From contig NZ_JH470338.1 in the NCBI RefSeq assembly GCF_000239695.1, positions 1,644,439 to 1,708,438 on the forward strand: a stretch of 64,000 nucleotides of DNA. The letters run 5' to 3'. The position numbers were made by a program, and so were the translations under genes. The stretch is from Actinomyces graevenitzii C83. Lineage in GTDB: Bacteria > Actinomycetota > Actinomycetes > Actinomycetales > Actinomycetaceae. The notes below the pieces were generated by a model. It was not told where the DNA came from and did no database searches. It saw nothing but the letters and a program-made list of their open reading frames with translations. How positions within the stretch are numbered: the stretch's first letter is position 1; each line of letters starts with the position of its first letter. This document shows, in pieces, positions 7,585-17,383 of this stretch.

Positions 7585-8328
7585 ATGCAGTGTGATAGAG
7601 CTATGACAGCCACAAACGCCACCACTTCCGATGCCAGCCAGGTCAAGGTGCTAGTGGTCGACGACGAAATTGTCCTAGCCGATCTTCTAGCCAGCGCCCT
7701 GCGCTATGAAGGCTGGGAGGTTACCACCGCCCACACCGGTGCCGACGCCGTGCGCCTGGCCCGCGAAATCTCGCCTGACCTGGTGGTTCTAGACATTATG
7801 CTGCCAGACTTTGACGGCCTTGAGGTGCTGAGCAAGATCCGTCGCAATGACCCGGACATCTCGGTGCTGTTCCTGACCGCCAAAGACTCCATTGCTGACC
7901 GGGTGGAGGGCCTAAGCGCCGGTGGGGATGACTACGTAACCAAGCCCTTCAGCTTGGAAGAGGTAGTGGCCCGCCTGCACGCCCTGCTGCGCCGCTCCGG
8001 CTCAGTGGTGGCCCCGCCCAGTAACGAGCTGGTGGTGGGCGATTTACGCATGGATGAAGACTCCCACGAGGTGTGGCGCGGCGAAGACCCAATTAAACTC
8101 ACCGCCACCGAGTTTGAGCTGCTGCGTTTCTTCATGGAAAACCCGCGCCGGGTGCTGTCTAAGCCGCAAATCCTGGACCGGGTATGGGACTACGACTTTG
8201 GCGGCCAAGCTAACGTGGTGGAGCTTTACGTCTCCTACCTGCGTCGCAAGATCGATAAGGGACGCGCCCCCATGATTCACACCGTGCGTGGGGTGGGCTA
8301 CATGCTCAAGGTCGCTGAGGAAAACTAA
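7585..8328 (+). CDS. OmpR-family response regulator
   Basis: The receiver domain (about residues 20-135) has the acidic pocket VVDDE, the phospho-acceptor Asp in LVVLDIMLPDFDG, the Thr in FLTAKDS and the Lys in YVTKPF. A winged-helix DNA-binding domain follows (about 150-245, ending HTVRGVGYML). Neither start is marked by a good ribosome-binding site; the ATG at 7603 would shorten the protein by six residues and is equally plausible. The sensor kinase starts on the next base after the stop. It resembles the TrcR/MprA group of actinobacterial regulators; the signal is unknown. Confidence 0.93.
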   Translation: MQCDRAMTATNATTSDASQVKVLVVDDEIVLADLLASALRYEGWEVTTAHTGADAVRLAREISPDLVVLDIMLPDFDGLEVLSKIRRNDPDISVLFLTAKDSIADRVEGLSAGGDDYVTKPFSLEEVVARLHALLRRSGSVVAPPSNELVVGDLRMDEDSHEVWRGEDPIKLTATEFELLRFFMENPRRVLSKPQILDRVWDYDFGGQANVVELYVSYLRRKIDKGRAPMIHTVRGVGYMLKVAEEN

Positions 8329-10011
8329 TTGTTTAGGGCTATAAAGCAGCTTCTGGCCTCGGCACGCGGTTCGGCGAGCGGCTGGGAACGCAACTGGCAA
8401 CCAAGTGCCGCCCAGTGCGCCCAGCACCCCCAGGTAGAGGCGGGGCGGCGTCGTCGGCTGTGGGCCCACAAAAAACTGAGCCTGCGTCGCATGATTGTGC
8501 TGACCGTGGTGGCCGTGGTGTTTGTGCTAGCTGGGACGATTGGCTGCCTTAGTACCTGGGCGCTGGAAGCTTCACTGATGGACCGCGCCGATATTCGTGT
8601 GCAGGCCGCCTCCCAGCGCGGTAACACTCGCCGTCACAGCGAATCCACCGAAAAAAACGTCGCCCAGCAGCTACTGCAAACCTATGGCAGTGACAGCAGC
8701 GACTATAACCCGCCCGCCGGCCTAGACGCCCCCGGGCAGGCTGCCGGCACCCTGGCCCTGCTGCGTAACCGCCAAGGGGTGGTGGCCAGCGCTTACATCA
8801 ACAATGAAGGCAAATACACCTACCTGACTCGCGACCAGATAAACACCCTGATGGCAGCGCTTAACTCAGGTAAAACCAAGCCTTTCACGGTGTATGTGGA
8901 GGGGCTGGGCACCTACCGGGTACTGGTTACGCGCGACTCGGTTAGCTCCGACGCCGTACTTACCGGGGTGTCTTTAGCTGATGATGAAGCCCTGATCGGC
9001 CGCCAAATGATTATTGAGGTGCTGCTGGTGGGCAGCGGTGTAGTTCTGGCGGCGGTGGTCTGCTTTGGCTTGGTGTCTAGGTTTTTGCAGCCTCTGCGGC
9101 GCGTGGCAGCTACCGCTCGGCAGGTAGCTACGCAGCCTATGGATAGCGGTGAGGTACAAATTGAGCGCCGTGTAAGCCTTGCTGACCTGTGTTCTTCCAC
9201 TGAAGTGGGGGAGGTGGGCACAGCCCTTAACACCCTGCTTGACCACGTCAATGATGCTTTGGAGGTGCGTCAACGCTCCGAAACCCAGGTGCGTCAGTTT
9301 GTGGCTGACGCTTCCCATGAGCTGCGCACGCCCCTGGCCGCTATCCGTGGTTACACCGAGCTGGTGCGTAGCGGGCGTGAGGGTGATCAGCTTAGCGAGA
9401 TTTCCCAGCAGGCCATGGACCGTATTGCTAGTGAATCGCTGCGCATGAGTGAGCTGGTTAATGACTTACTGCTGCTGGCGCGCTTGGATGCGGGCCGGGA
9501 GCTGGAAGATGAGCTGGTGGATTTAGCTCCGGTGCTGATTGAGTCGGTGGCAGACGCGCAGATAGCTGGCCCTGATCACACTTTTGAGCTGGATTTAAGC
9601 GCTGTGTTTGGGGCAGATGAGGATCTTGATGAGCAGCTGCCGCTGGTGCGCGGTGACGAGCAGCGCCTGCGTCAGGTGCTAGCTAATTTGCTGGCTAATG
9701 CCCGCCTGCACACTCCCGCCGGCACGCATGTGTGGGTCAAGCTGCTGCAAGAGGGCGATGAGTACCGCATTGTGGTGGCTGATAACGGGCCGGGTATTTC
9801 CCCGCAGCTGCGCGGCAAACTGTTTGAGCGCTTTACTCGCGCTGACGCCTCACGTAATCGCCAGGGCGGCTCTACGGGCTTAGGGCTGGCTATTTGCGCC
9901 GCTATTGCCCAGGCTCACGGCGGTAGCGTGCAGTTGGCTGATTCGGCTAGCTATCTCGACGACGCCGCCCAAGGCGCCTGCTTCGTGCTCAGTCTGCCTG
10001 TGGCCAGCTAG
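8329..10011 (+). CDS. Membrane sensor histidine kinase, partner of the upstream regulator
   Basis: A TTG start directly abuts the regulator stop codon, which implies translational coupling. The 560 residues carry a basic cytoplasmic N-terminus of about 50 residues, a membrane segment near 55-78 and an extracytoplasmic sensor of about 145 residues. A second membrane segment lies near 228-250, then a HAMP linker, the HisKA box (FVADASHELRTPLAAIRGY, phospho-His) and the ATPase domain with N-box (ANLLANARLHTP), VADNGPGI and STGLGLAI. The long N-terminus before the first helix is unusual; an internal start could remove it. Downstream lies a GC-rich direct repeat rather than a clear terminator. Confidence 0.92.
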   Translation: MFRAIKQLLASARGSASGWERNWQPSAAQCAQHPQVEAGRRRRLWAHKKLSLRRMIVLTVVAVVFVLAGTIGCLSTWALEASLMDRADIRVQAASQRGNTRRHSESTEKNVAQQLLQTYGSDSSDYNPPAGLDAPGQAAGTLALLRNRQGVVASAYINNEGKYTYLTRDQINTLMAALNSGKTKPFTVYVEGLGTYRVLVTRDSVSSDAVLTGVSLADDEALIGRQMIIEVLLVGSGVVLAAVVCFGLVSRFLQPLRRVAATARQVATQPMDSGEVQIERRVSLADLCSSTEVGEVGTALNTLLDHVNDALEVRQRSETQVRQFVADASHELRTPLAAIRGYTELVRSGREGDQLSEISQQAMDRIASESLRMSELVNDLLLLARLDAGRELEDELVDLAPVLIESVADAQIAGPDHTFELDLSAVFGADEDLDEQLPLVRGDEQRLRQVLANLLANARLHTPAGTHVWVKLLQEGDEYRIVVADNGPGISPQLRGKLFERFTRADASRNRQGGSTGLGLAICAAIAQAHGGSVQLADSASYLDDAAQGACFVLSLPVAS

Positions 10012-10069
10012 CGCTAGTTTCCATCTGGCCGGCGCGCCACGCGCGGTGGTCCGGTGCGGCTTTGTGCCG

Positions 10070-10233
10070 CCTAGCCTGCTGGTGGCCGCCGCCGGTGGCC
10101 ACTGCTGTTCCTGATGCACAGGCGGTCTTGCCGCCACGCGCCGGTGGCGCGGTACGGGTTTGTGCTGCCTAGCCTGCTGGTGGCCGCCGCCGGTGGCCAC
10201 TGCTGTTCCTGATGCACAGGCGGTCTTGCCGCC
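10070..10233 (+). repeat. Direct repeat with 98-bp period after the sensor kinase
   Basis: A 66-bp segment is present twice without change (10070-10135 and 10168-10233). The bases before and after each copy are also similar, which gives a period of 98 bp. Each copy contains two small hairpins: GTGGCC with GGCCAC, and GGCGG-TCTTG-CCGCC. It may end the kinase transcript as a tandem structure. No protein is supported in either strand. Confidence 0.85.
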
Positions 10234-10491
10234 GCGCGCCGGTGGCGCGCAGAGTGCAAGTGTTTTCGCGTGTGAGATGAATAGCTAAGCAATTTTTTCT
10301 TCTCTAAACACAGCATGTGGGAAAAACTGCGTGCCCGGCCTGGGGGAAGTGGGGATAAACCGCCTTGAACTGGAGCTAAGGGGAGGGCGTGGGGCGACGT
10401 CGGAAAAAAGCAGCTAAACCGGCGCAAAAATGGCCACTTAACGCGTGGTGTAGCCCGGGCACACTAAAAGGAAGCGCGCAACGCAGCGAAA
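10234..10491. other. Non-coding stretch between the repeat and the nrd promoter
   Basis: No gene is supported. A DnaA-box-like TGTGGGAAA lies at 10316-10324 and GGGGATAAA lies near 10351, in the opposite orientation to the trio further down. The open frames here are shadows of repeats. Confidence 0.4.
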
Positions 10492-10544
10492 GTATCCACA
10501 GCGGCGGCGCCAGTTGTCCACAAATTCCGGGAGGTTTATGCACA
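10492..10544 (+). promoter_or_regulatory. Three DnaA boxes at 22-bp spacing upstream of nrdHIE
   Basis: GTATCCACA (10492-10500), TTGTCCACA (10514-10522) and TTATGCACA (10536-10544) are in the same orientation with starts exactly 22 bp apart. The middle one equals the high-GC Gram-positive DnaA box; the third fits the loose TTWTNCACA rule. They lie about 170-220 bp upstream of nrdH. In E. coli DnaA binds the nrdAB promoter; a similar link is inferred here. Confidence 0.65.
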
Positions 10545-10712
10545 GATTCGGTGGCAGACACATCATCTTGGGGTGTTGGCGCTTTCGCACCCCTAGGGGT
10601 AGTGTTTTCTATTGCCGGTCGGAATATGCCGGCCGCGTGTTACAAGCGTGTTGTTTCTAGCTCTGGTCTCCCCGCCAGACAGACCCATCAGGATTGAAAG
10701 GCACAAATAAAA

Positions 10713-10961
10713 ATGGCGATCACCGTCTACTCCAAGCCCAACTGCGTGCAGTGCAACGCCACCTACCGCGCCATGGACAAGGCTGGCCTTTCCTACTCCA
10801 CCGTCGACATCTCGGTAGACGCTCAGGCGCTAGAGCAGGTTAAGGCTCTGGGCTACGTACAGGCTCCGGTAGTTATCGCTGGCGATGACCACTGGTCCGG
10901 TTTCCGCCCCGACAAGATCAAGGCTCTAGCTGTAGCTAACGCCACCGCAGTTGCCGTCTAA
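10713..10961 (+). CDS. nrdH: Glutaredoxin-like protein NrdH
   Basis: This small redoxin passes electrons from thioredoxin reductase to the class Ib ribonucleotide reductase. The 82 residues form a thioredoxin fold with the active site CVQC near residues 11-14 and the family tail GFRPDKIKAL. A purine-rich AAAGG lies about 12 bp before the ATG, slightly far. It is the first gene of nrdH-nrdI-nrdE. The 114-bp gap to nrdI contains an 8-bp stem-loop that may tune message levels. Confidence 0.95.
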   Translation: MAITVYSKPNCVQCNATYRAMDKAGLSYSTVDISVDAQALEQVKALGYVQAPVVIAGDDHWSGFRPDKIKALAVANATAVAV

Positions 10962-10971
10962 GTGGCTCTAC

Positions 10972-11003
10972 GAGCGACGTCTACCTGCTGGTGGGCGTCG
11001 CTC
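10972..11003 (+). other. Stem-loop between nrdH and nrdI
   Basis: GAGCGACG (10972-10979) pairs with CGTCGCTC (10996-11003) across a 16-base loop. There is no T-tract, so it may be an RNA-processing or partial-attenuation site rather than a terminator. Confidence 0.45.
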
Positions 11004-11075
11004 AACTGCGTCTTAGGGCGCATCATTGCCGGCCCGCTAGCCGGTGGGATTAACTTGCAACACAGGTCGTGACCA

Positions 11076-11477
11076 ATGGCGCTTTTAGTGTATTTTTCCT
11101 CCACCTCTGAAAACACACATCGCTTCGTAAGCAAACTGGGTATGCCCGCTAAACGCATCCCCCTGCTGCCAAGCCAGCCGCCGCTGGAAGTAGATGAGCC
11201 ATATGTGCTGTTAGTCCCAACCTACGGTGGTGGCAGCATCAAAGGTGCAGTCCCCAAGCAGGTCATTAAATTCCTCAACAATCCCCACAACCGTGAGCTA
11301 TGTCGTGGCGTTATCGCTTCTGGCAATACCAATTTTGGTGCCGCCTACGGCCTGGCTGGTGACATAATCTCTAATAAGCTAAAAGTCCCATATCTCTACT
11401 GCTACGAGCTGTTGGGAACTCCCAAGGACGTAGAGACCGTAAAGCAAGGATTGGAAAAGTTTTGGCAGACACTCTGA
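11076..11477 (+). CDS. nrdI: Flavodoxin-like NrdI
   Basis: NrdI is an FMN protein that supplies the oxidant to assemble the dimanganese-tyrosyl radical of NrdF. The 133-residue sequence starts [17 protein letters not shown], the phosphate-binding loop of the family. It continues with PTYGGG and a [14 protein letters not shown] segment that contacts the flavin. Its 3' end overlaps the TTG start of nrdE by 16 bp, so the two are translated in series. Confidence 0.95.
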   Translation: MALLVYFSSTSENTHRFVSKLGMPAKRIPLLPSQPPLEVDEPYVLLVPTYGGGSIKGAVPKQVIKFLNNPHNRELCRGVIASGNTNFGAAYGLAGDIISNKLKVPYLYCYELLGTPKDVETVKQGLEKFWQTL

Positions 11478-13618
11478 CTGATACCGGCAGTGAGTCGGTA
11501 CGTTCCCCTGAACTGGACTACCACGCTCTAAACGCCAAGCTGAACCTTTACGGCGCTGACGGCAAGATCCAGTTTGACGCCGATCGCCAGGCTGCACGTC
11601 AGTACTTCCTGCAGCACGTAAACCAGAACACGGTGTTTTTCCACGACATCGAGGAAAAACTCGAATACCTGGTTGAAGAGGGCTACTACGACCCCACCGT
11701 GCTAGCCAAGTACCGTGAAGGCTTCCCCAAGGAGGCTTTCAAAGCCGCCTACGCCCACAAGTTCCGTTTCGAAACTTTCCTGGGGGCCTTCAAGTACTAC
11801 ACCTCCTACACCCTCAAAACCTTTGACGGCAAGCGCTACCTGGAGCGTTTTGAGGACCGCGTGGCCACAGTCGCCATGGCCCTAGCCGACGGCGACGAGC
11901 AGCTAGCGCTAGACCTGATTGAAGAAATCATGTCTGGCCGCTTCCAGCCAGCCACCCCCACCTTCCTAAACGAGGGTAAAGTCCAGCGCGGCGAGCCTGT
12001 ATCGTGCTTCCTGGTGCGCATCGAGGACAACATGGAGTCAATCTCGCGCGGGATCAACTCAGCCTTGCAGCTATCCAAGCGCGGTGGCGGCGTCGCCCTG
12101 CTGCTAACCAACCTACGCGAGATGGGCGCCCCCATTAAGCGCATCGAAAACCAATCCTCCGGCGTCATTCCCGTAATGAAGCTGCTGGAAGACTCCTTCT
12201 CCTACGCCAACCAGCTGGGTGCGCGTCAGGGCGCCGGGGCCGTGTACCTGCACGCCCACCACCCCGACATCATGCGTTTTTTGGACACCAAACGCGAAAA
12301 CGCTGACGAAAAGATCCGTATCAAGACCCTGTCCCTGGGTGTGGTGATCCCCGACATCACCTTCGAGCTGGCCAAGAAGAACGAGGACATGTACCTGTTC
12401 AGCCCCTACGACGTCGAGCGCGTCTACGGGGTGCCCTTCTCCGAAATTTCGGTGACGGAGAAGTACCACGAAATGGTCGACGACGGCCGCATCCGTAAGT
12501 CCAAGATCAACGCCCGCCAGTTCTTCCAGACCATAGCTGAGCTCCAGTTTGAATCTGGCTACCCCTACGTGATGTTTGAGGACACGGTCAACAAGACCAA
12601 CCCCATTAAGGGCAAGGTGGTCATGTCTAACCTGTGCTCGGAAATCTTGCAGGTTTCTGAAGCTAGCGAGCTAAACGCAGACCTAACCTACGCCCACGTG
12701 GGTAAGGACATTTCCTGCAACCTGGGTTCGCTAAACATCGCTAAAACCATGGATTCACCTGATTTTAGCCGCACCATCCGCACCGCTGTGTGGGCGCTAA
12801 CCGCCGTCTCAGACCAGACCGACATTGAGTCTGTGCCTTCCATTCAGCGCGGTAACCGCGAATCGCACGCCATTGGCCTGGGCCAGATGAACCTACACGG
12901 TTTCCTGGCGCGCGAATCCATCCACTACGGCAGCGAAGAAGCCCTGGACTTCACCAATGTTTACTTCGCCAGTGTGCTGTTTGAGGCCCTCAAAGCCTCC
13001 TGCGAGCTGGCCCGCGAGCGCAATGAGCGTTTTGTCGGTTTCGAAGAATCTAAGTACGCCACCGGCGAGTTCTTTGAAAAGTACCTAAACCAGGATTTTG
13101 TGCCCACCACTGAGCGTGTAAAGGAACTGTTTGCCGCTTCTAGTGTGCACGTGCCCAGCCGTGAAGATTGGGCTCGGCTGGCCCAGCAGGTGCGTGAGTA
13201 CGGCCTGTACAACCGTAACTTGCAGGCGGTGCCGCCCACCGGCTCTATTTCTTACATCAACAACTCCACCTCCTCGATTCACCCGATCGTGGCCAAGGTA
13301 GAGATCCGTAAGGAAGGCAAGATTGGGCGTGTCTACTACCCGGCCCCCTATATGACTAACGACAACCTGGAGTACTACAAGGACGCATACGAGATTGGCT
13401 ATAAGGCCATTATCGACACCTATGCGGTGGCTACCCAGCACGTTGACCAGGGCCTGAGCTTAACCTTGTTCTTCCCGGACACCGCCACCACCCGTGACCT
13501 GAACAAGGCCCAGATTTACGCCTGGCGTAAGGGCATAAAAACCATTTACTACGTGCGTCTACGTCAGGCAGCCCTGGAAGGCACTGAGGTAGAAGGCTGC
13601 GTCAGCTGTATGCTGTGA
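11462..13618 (+). CDS. nrdE: Class Ib ribonucleoside-diphosphate reductase, alpha subunit
   Basis: The catalytic subunit reduces all four NDPs to dNDPs. At 718 residues with no N-terminal ATP cone it is class Ib. Visible features are the substrate-site segment ATPTFLNEG, cysteines in VSCFLV and SCNLGSLN, the NLHGFLARE segment, the phosphate-binding PPTGSIS loop and the redox tail GCVSCML at the very C-terminus. The TTG at 11462 inside the end of nrdI gives MADTLTD and is the likely start, since no nearer ATG keeps the family N-terminus. A strong terminator follows 49 bp after the stop, which separates it from nrdF. Confidence 0.97.
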   Translation: MADTLTDTGSESVRSPELDYHALNAKLNLYGADGKIQFDADRQAARQYFLQHVNQNTVFFHDIEEKLEYLVEEGYYDPTVLAKYREGFPKEAFKAAYAHKFRFETFLGAFKYYTSYTLKTFDGKRYLERFEDRVATVAMALADGDEQLALDLIEEIMSGRFQPATPTFLNEGKVQRGEPVSCFLVRIEDNMESISRGINSALQLSKRGGGVALLLTNLREMGAPIKRIENQSSGVIPVMKLLEDSFSYANQLGARQGAGAVYLHAHHPDIMRFLDTKRENADEKIRIKTLSLGVVIPDITFELAKKNEDMYLFSPYDVERVYGVPFSEISVTEKYHEMVDDGRIRKSKINARQFFQTIAELQFESGYPYVMFEDTVNKTNPIKGKVVMSNLCSEILQVSEASELNADLTYAHVGKDISCNLGSLNIAKTMDSPDFSRTIRTAVWALTAVSDQTDIESVPSIQRGNRESHAIGLGQMNLHGFLARESIHYGSEEALDFTNVYFASVLFEALKASCELARERNERFVGFEESKYATGEFFEKYLNQDFVPTTERVKELFAASSVHVPSREDWARLAQQVREYGLYNRNLQAVPPTGSISYINNSTSSIHPIVAKVEIRKEGKIGRVYYPAPYMTNDNLEYYKDAYEIGYKAIIDTYAVATQHVDQGLSLTLFFPDTATTRDLNKAQIYAWRKGIKTIYYVRLRQAALEGTEVEGCVSCML

Positions 13619-13666
13619 GGCTTGGCCCTGCACAGTAATCTGTGGCCTTACACCATAATTTCGCTG

Positions 13667-14827
<1,161 letters not shown>

Positions 14828-14844
14828 GTCAGCTAGGGAGCTAC

Positions 14845-15582
14845 ATGCATACCGTAACTTTCGGACTGCCCTTTAACGGCGTCGTCCCCCTATGGCACGA
14901 AGACGGGCTGATCACCTGGCACCAAAGCGACATTGACCTGGCTGAAGTGCTGGGGCTGGGGCTAGTTGAGGAGCGTGAAATCACCGAGGGGGCCCCTGCC
15001 GGCTGGAGTGAGCGGGTGGAGGTGGGCCGCCTAATGGGCAACATTTTGGAGCTCAAGGCCATCACCCCGACAGGTAAGCGCGCCATTAAGGATGTGGGGG
15101 CTGGGGCCCGCATCGGCATCAGTGACCCGCTGCCTTACCAGGAGGCTATGGGCGAGTTTTTCGACGCCGACGCTTTCAGTGTGCATATCGCTCGGATGCT
15201 GCTGCGTGGGGCGCGCGATGGGCTACTGACCGTGTTTACGCTGCACGAGTCGGGCAACCCCCAAACGCATCACCTGCTGAGCGTGTCTTCCACCCTGGAT
15301 GAGTTGGGATACATGTATTTCCACCTGGTCACCATGGTGGATATGAGTGAGGTTCCCAGCTGGGCGGGTTACTCTAAGTCCGACGGCGTCACTAGCTTGG
15401 ATATGAGCATTAACTACTCTGATCTGCTGGGTAGGGCGGAAATTAACGGCGTGGAGACCGCTGGTGAGGCGCTCGACGCCGGCAAGCTGATTAGCTTTGT
15501 GCGTCCGGCTGTCGATGCCTTGCTAAAGCCTGGTTTCCCCTTCGCTTTGGGGGCCAGCGTGTTTGGCCCCAAGCAGGCCTAG
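14845..15582 (+). CDS. Uncharacterised protein downstream of nrdF
   Basis: I do not recognise this 245-residue protein. It has no signal peptide or membrane segment and is acidic to neutral, with an alternating hydrophobic pattern typical of a globular alpha/beta fold. Notable segments are PLWHEDGLITWHQSD at the N-terminus, a strongly conserved-looking TPTGKRAIKDVGAGARIG in the middle and HESGNPQTHHLLSVSSTLDELG after it. The ATG follows a usable AGGGAG site and lies 17 bp after nrdF, so it is probably co-transcribed with nrdF. Its codon use, including CTA leucines, matches neighbours. A role linked to nucleotide reduction is only an inference from position. Confidence 0.8.
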   Translation: MHTVTFGLPFNGVVPLWHEDGLITWHQSDIDLAEVLGLGLVEEREITEGAPAGWSERVEVGRLMGNILELKAITPTGKRAIKDVGAGARIGISDPLPYQEAMGEFFDADAFSVHIARMLLRGARDGLLTVFTLHESGNPQTHHLLSVSSTLDELGYMYFHLVTMVDMSEVPSWAGYSKSDGVTSLDMSINYSDLLGRAEINGVETAGEALDAGKLISFVRPAVDALLKPGFPFALGASVFGPKQA

Positions 15583-15583
15583 C

Positions 15584-15615
15584 AGCGGGTAGGCCAAACA
15601 GCGGGTAGGCCAAAC
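15584..15615 (+). repeat. Two tandem 16-bp repeats
   Basis: AGCGGGTAGGCCAAAC occurs twice in a row (15584-15599 and 15600-15615), just after the stop codon of the preceding gene. No function is apparent. Confidence 0.85.
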
Positions 15616-15744
15616 AGCTGGCTCTAACGCCCTACCTGCGGCCGCTCCCGGCGCCGGGACTGATTGTCCGGCCCTGGCCGCCAAGGCTGCGCCGACAGGC
15701 CGACGCGCGCGGCCCTGCGCTAGGCGCCGGGGCTACGTATTTGG

Positions 15745-15775
15745 CGGGCAGTGCTTAACTGGCACTGCCCGTTTT
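15745..15775 (+). terminator. Rho-independent terminator
   Basis: CGGGCAGTGC (15745-15754) pairs with GCACTGCCCG (15762-15771) and is followed by TTTT. It ends the nrdF transcript and lies only 14 bp before the promoter hexamer of the next gene. Confidence 0.9.
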
Positions 15776-15788
15776 GTGTGCAGATTCC

Positions 15789-15794
15789 TATAGT
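15789..15794 (+). promoter_or_regulatory. Minus-10 box for a leaderless M20 gene message
   Basis: TATAGT ends seven bases before the A of the ATG at 15801, so +1 would be the start codon itself. Confidence 0.6.
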
Positions 15795-15800
15795 TGAACT

Positions 15801-17201
15801 ATGCGCGACCTTAGCCAGCCCACTGTGCCCTCCCGAGCTTTTTACGACCAACTTGCTGTAGAAACCGAAAAACGCCGTCAAGCTAACCCCACCGCCACCG
15901 CCTTAGATCCCCACGGCGGTGCCAGCATCCAGCTGCGTGAAGAACTAAAAGCCCACATTGAGGCTTTGGCCCCGCAGATCGTGGCGCTAAGCCAGGGTAT
16001 TCACGCTCACCCAGAGGTGGGTTACCAAGAGTTTTATGCCGCCGACGCCGTCGCTAAGCTGCTGCAGGCCCATGGCATTGAGGTTGAGCGCGCCAGTTTC
16101 GGCATGGAAACCTCGCTGCGCGCTCAAATCGGCGGCGAGGCCGCTGCTACGGCCGCCGGCGCCGTCGTCGCAGCTGACGCAGACCGCAGCGAAAAGCAGC
16201 CCACAATCGCGATTTTGTGCGAGTACGACGCCCTACCCGGGGTGGGTCACGGTTGCGGTCACAACGTCATGTGCGCCAACTCCGTTGGGGCCTTCCTAGC
16301 CCTAGCTGAACTGGAAAAAAGCCACCCTGGCGCGCTAGGCGGGCGGGTTATCCTGCAAACCACCCCGGCTGAAGAATGCGACACCGCCAAGGAAATCCTG
16401 GCCCAACGCGGCATGCTAGAGGGTGTGGACGCCGCCATCCAAACCCACTCCTACGCCTACGACCTGGTGGATCAGGCCTGGCTGGGGGTACGCCGGATGC
16501 GCGTAGTGTTCCACGGGGTTTCCGCCCACGCCGCCAGCGCCCCCTTTATGGGCCGCAACGCCCTGGACGCAGTGACGGTGGCGCAGGTGGGTATGGGTTT
16601 GCTGCGTCAGCACATGCTGCCCTCAGACCGTATGCACGCGGTGGTTACCGACGGCGGGCTGGTACCTAATGTGGTGCCTGAGCGGGCAGAAATGAGTGTG
16701 ATTGTGCGTTCGCTGGATGCTGCCACGCTGCGCGACCTGGTGGCGCGGGTGGAGGATGTGTTCCGGGGCGCCGCCCTAGCTACCGGCTGTGGGATGGAGA
16801 TCCTTACCGGTGAAACCACCAATGAGATGCCGGTGCGCGCCAATGGCCCGCTTAGCCAGGCTTGGGTGCGCGCGCAGAACACAGTCGGACGCACGGTGCT
16901 GCCGCGTGGGGTGATTACCGAGGTGATTGCGGCAGGCACCGATTTTGGCAATGTGTCCCAGCGCGTGCCCGGGATTCACCCGCTGATCAAGATTGCCCCC
17001 GAGGGTACGGCCCTGCACACTCATGAATTCGCGACGGCGGCCGGCTCGCCGCTAGGCGACCGCGCGGCTGTGGATGGGGCTTGGGGCCTGGCCAGTGTGG
17101 CCCTGGATTACCTCAGTGACCCTCAACTGCGTCAGGCCGTGCGCGCTGACTTCGAGGCCAGTGGTGGGGTAGTGGACGTGGCCTCCTTCTGGGAGAAGTA
17201 A
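15801..17201 (+). CDS. M20 family metal-dependent amidohydrolase
   Basis: This is a zinc-type amidohydrolase/aminoacylase of the M20D group, related to AbgB and PM20D2-like proteins; the substrate is probably an N-acylated amino acid or dipeptide. In 466 residues it shows HAHPEVGYQE near residue 70, GHGCGHNVMCAN near 150, a PAEECDTAKE glutamate pair near 193 and the lid domain starting VVFHGVSAHAA near 235. The C-terminal metal ligand is in LHTHEFATAAGS. It has no signal peptide, so it acts in the cytoplasm. The likely promoter makes the message leaderless. The TAA stop overlaps the first base of a 79-bp hairpin element. Confidence 0.9.
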   Translation: MRDLSQPTVPSRAFYDQLAVETEKRRQANPTATALDPHGGASIQLREELKAHIEALAPQIVALSQGIHAHPEVGYQEFYAADAVAKLLQAHGIEVERASFGMETSLRAQIGGEAAATAAGAVVAADADRSEKQPTIAILCEYDALPGVGHGCGHNVMCANSVGAFLALAELEKSHPGALGGRVILQTTPAEECDTAKEILAQRGMLEGVDAAIQTHSYAYDLVDQAWLGVRRMRVVFHGVSAHAASAPFMGRNALDAVTVAQVGMGLLRQHMLPSDRMHAVVTDGGLVPNVVPERAEMSVIVRSLDAATLRDLVARVEDVFRGAALATGCGMEILTGETTNEMPVRANGPLSQAWVRAQNTVGRTVLPRGVITEVIAAGTDFGNVSQRVPGIHPLIKIAPEGTALHTHEFATAAGSPLGDRAAVDGAWGLASVALDYLSDPQLRQAVRADFEASGGVVDVASFWEK

Positions 17202-17279
17202 ATACAGGCAAAATCGTCCCCTCCCTATAAAAAAATCATGGGGTTTTATAGGGAGGGGACGAAATGTCAGTATTTGTGA
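17201..17279 (+). repeat. 79-bp hairpin element, copy D
   Basis: This has the same orientation and length as copy A and sits directly on the stop codon of the M20 gene. The 18-bp stem (17215-17232 with 17244-17261) is perfect although two base pairs differ from copy A. Those differences are matched on both arms (A-T to G-C, and T-A to C-G), so the pairing is maintained. Confidence 0.92.
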
Positions 17280-17336
17280 ACCAAGGGCCGTGGCCCTGGC
17301 CGCCGGGCCGCACCCAGACCGGTCATACTGCAAGGC

Positions 17337-17371
17337 GGCGCCGTTGACGCAGTTTCTACGACGACGGCGCC
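17337..17371. terminator. Possible terminator hairpin between convergent genes
   Basis: GGCGCCGTTG (17337-17346) pairs with CGACGGCGCC (17362-17371) with one wobble. No T-tract follows, so the assignment is weak; it lies 13 bp past the DUF885 stop. Confidence 0.4.
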
Positions 17372-17383
17372 CGGCGCGGGTGT

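Noticed and set aside
10071..10427. 118-codon minus-strand frame over the direct repeat
   Set aside because: The repeated peptide is a shadow of the DNA repeat; no start signal or domain.
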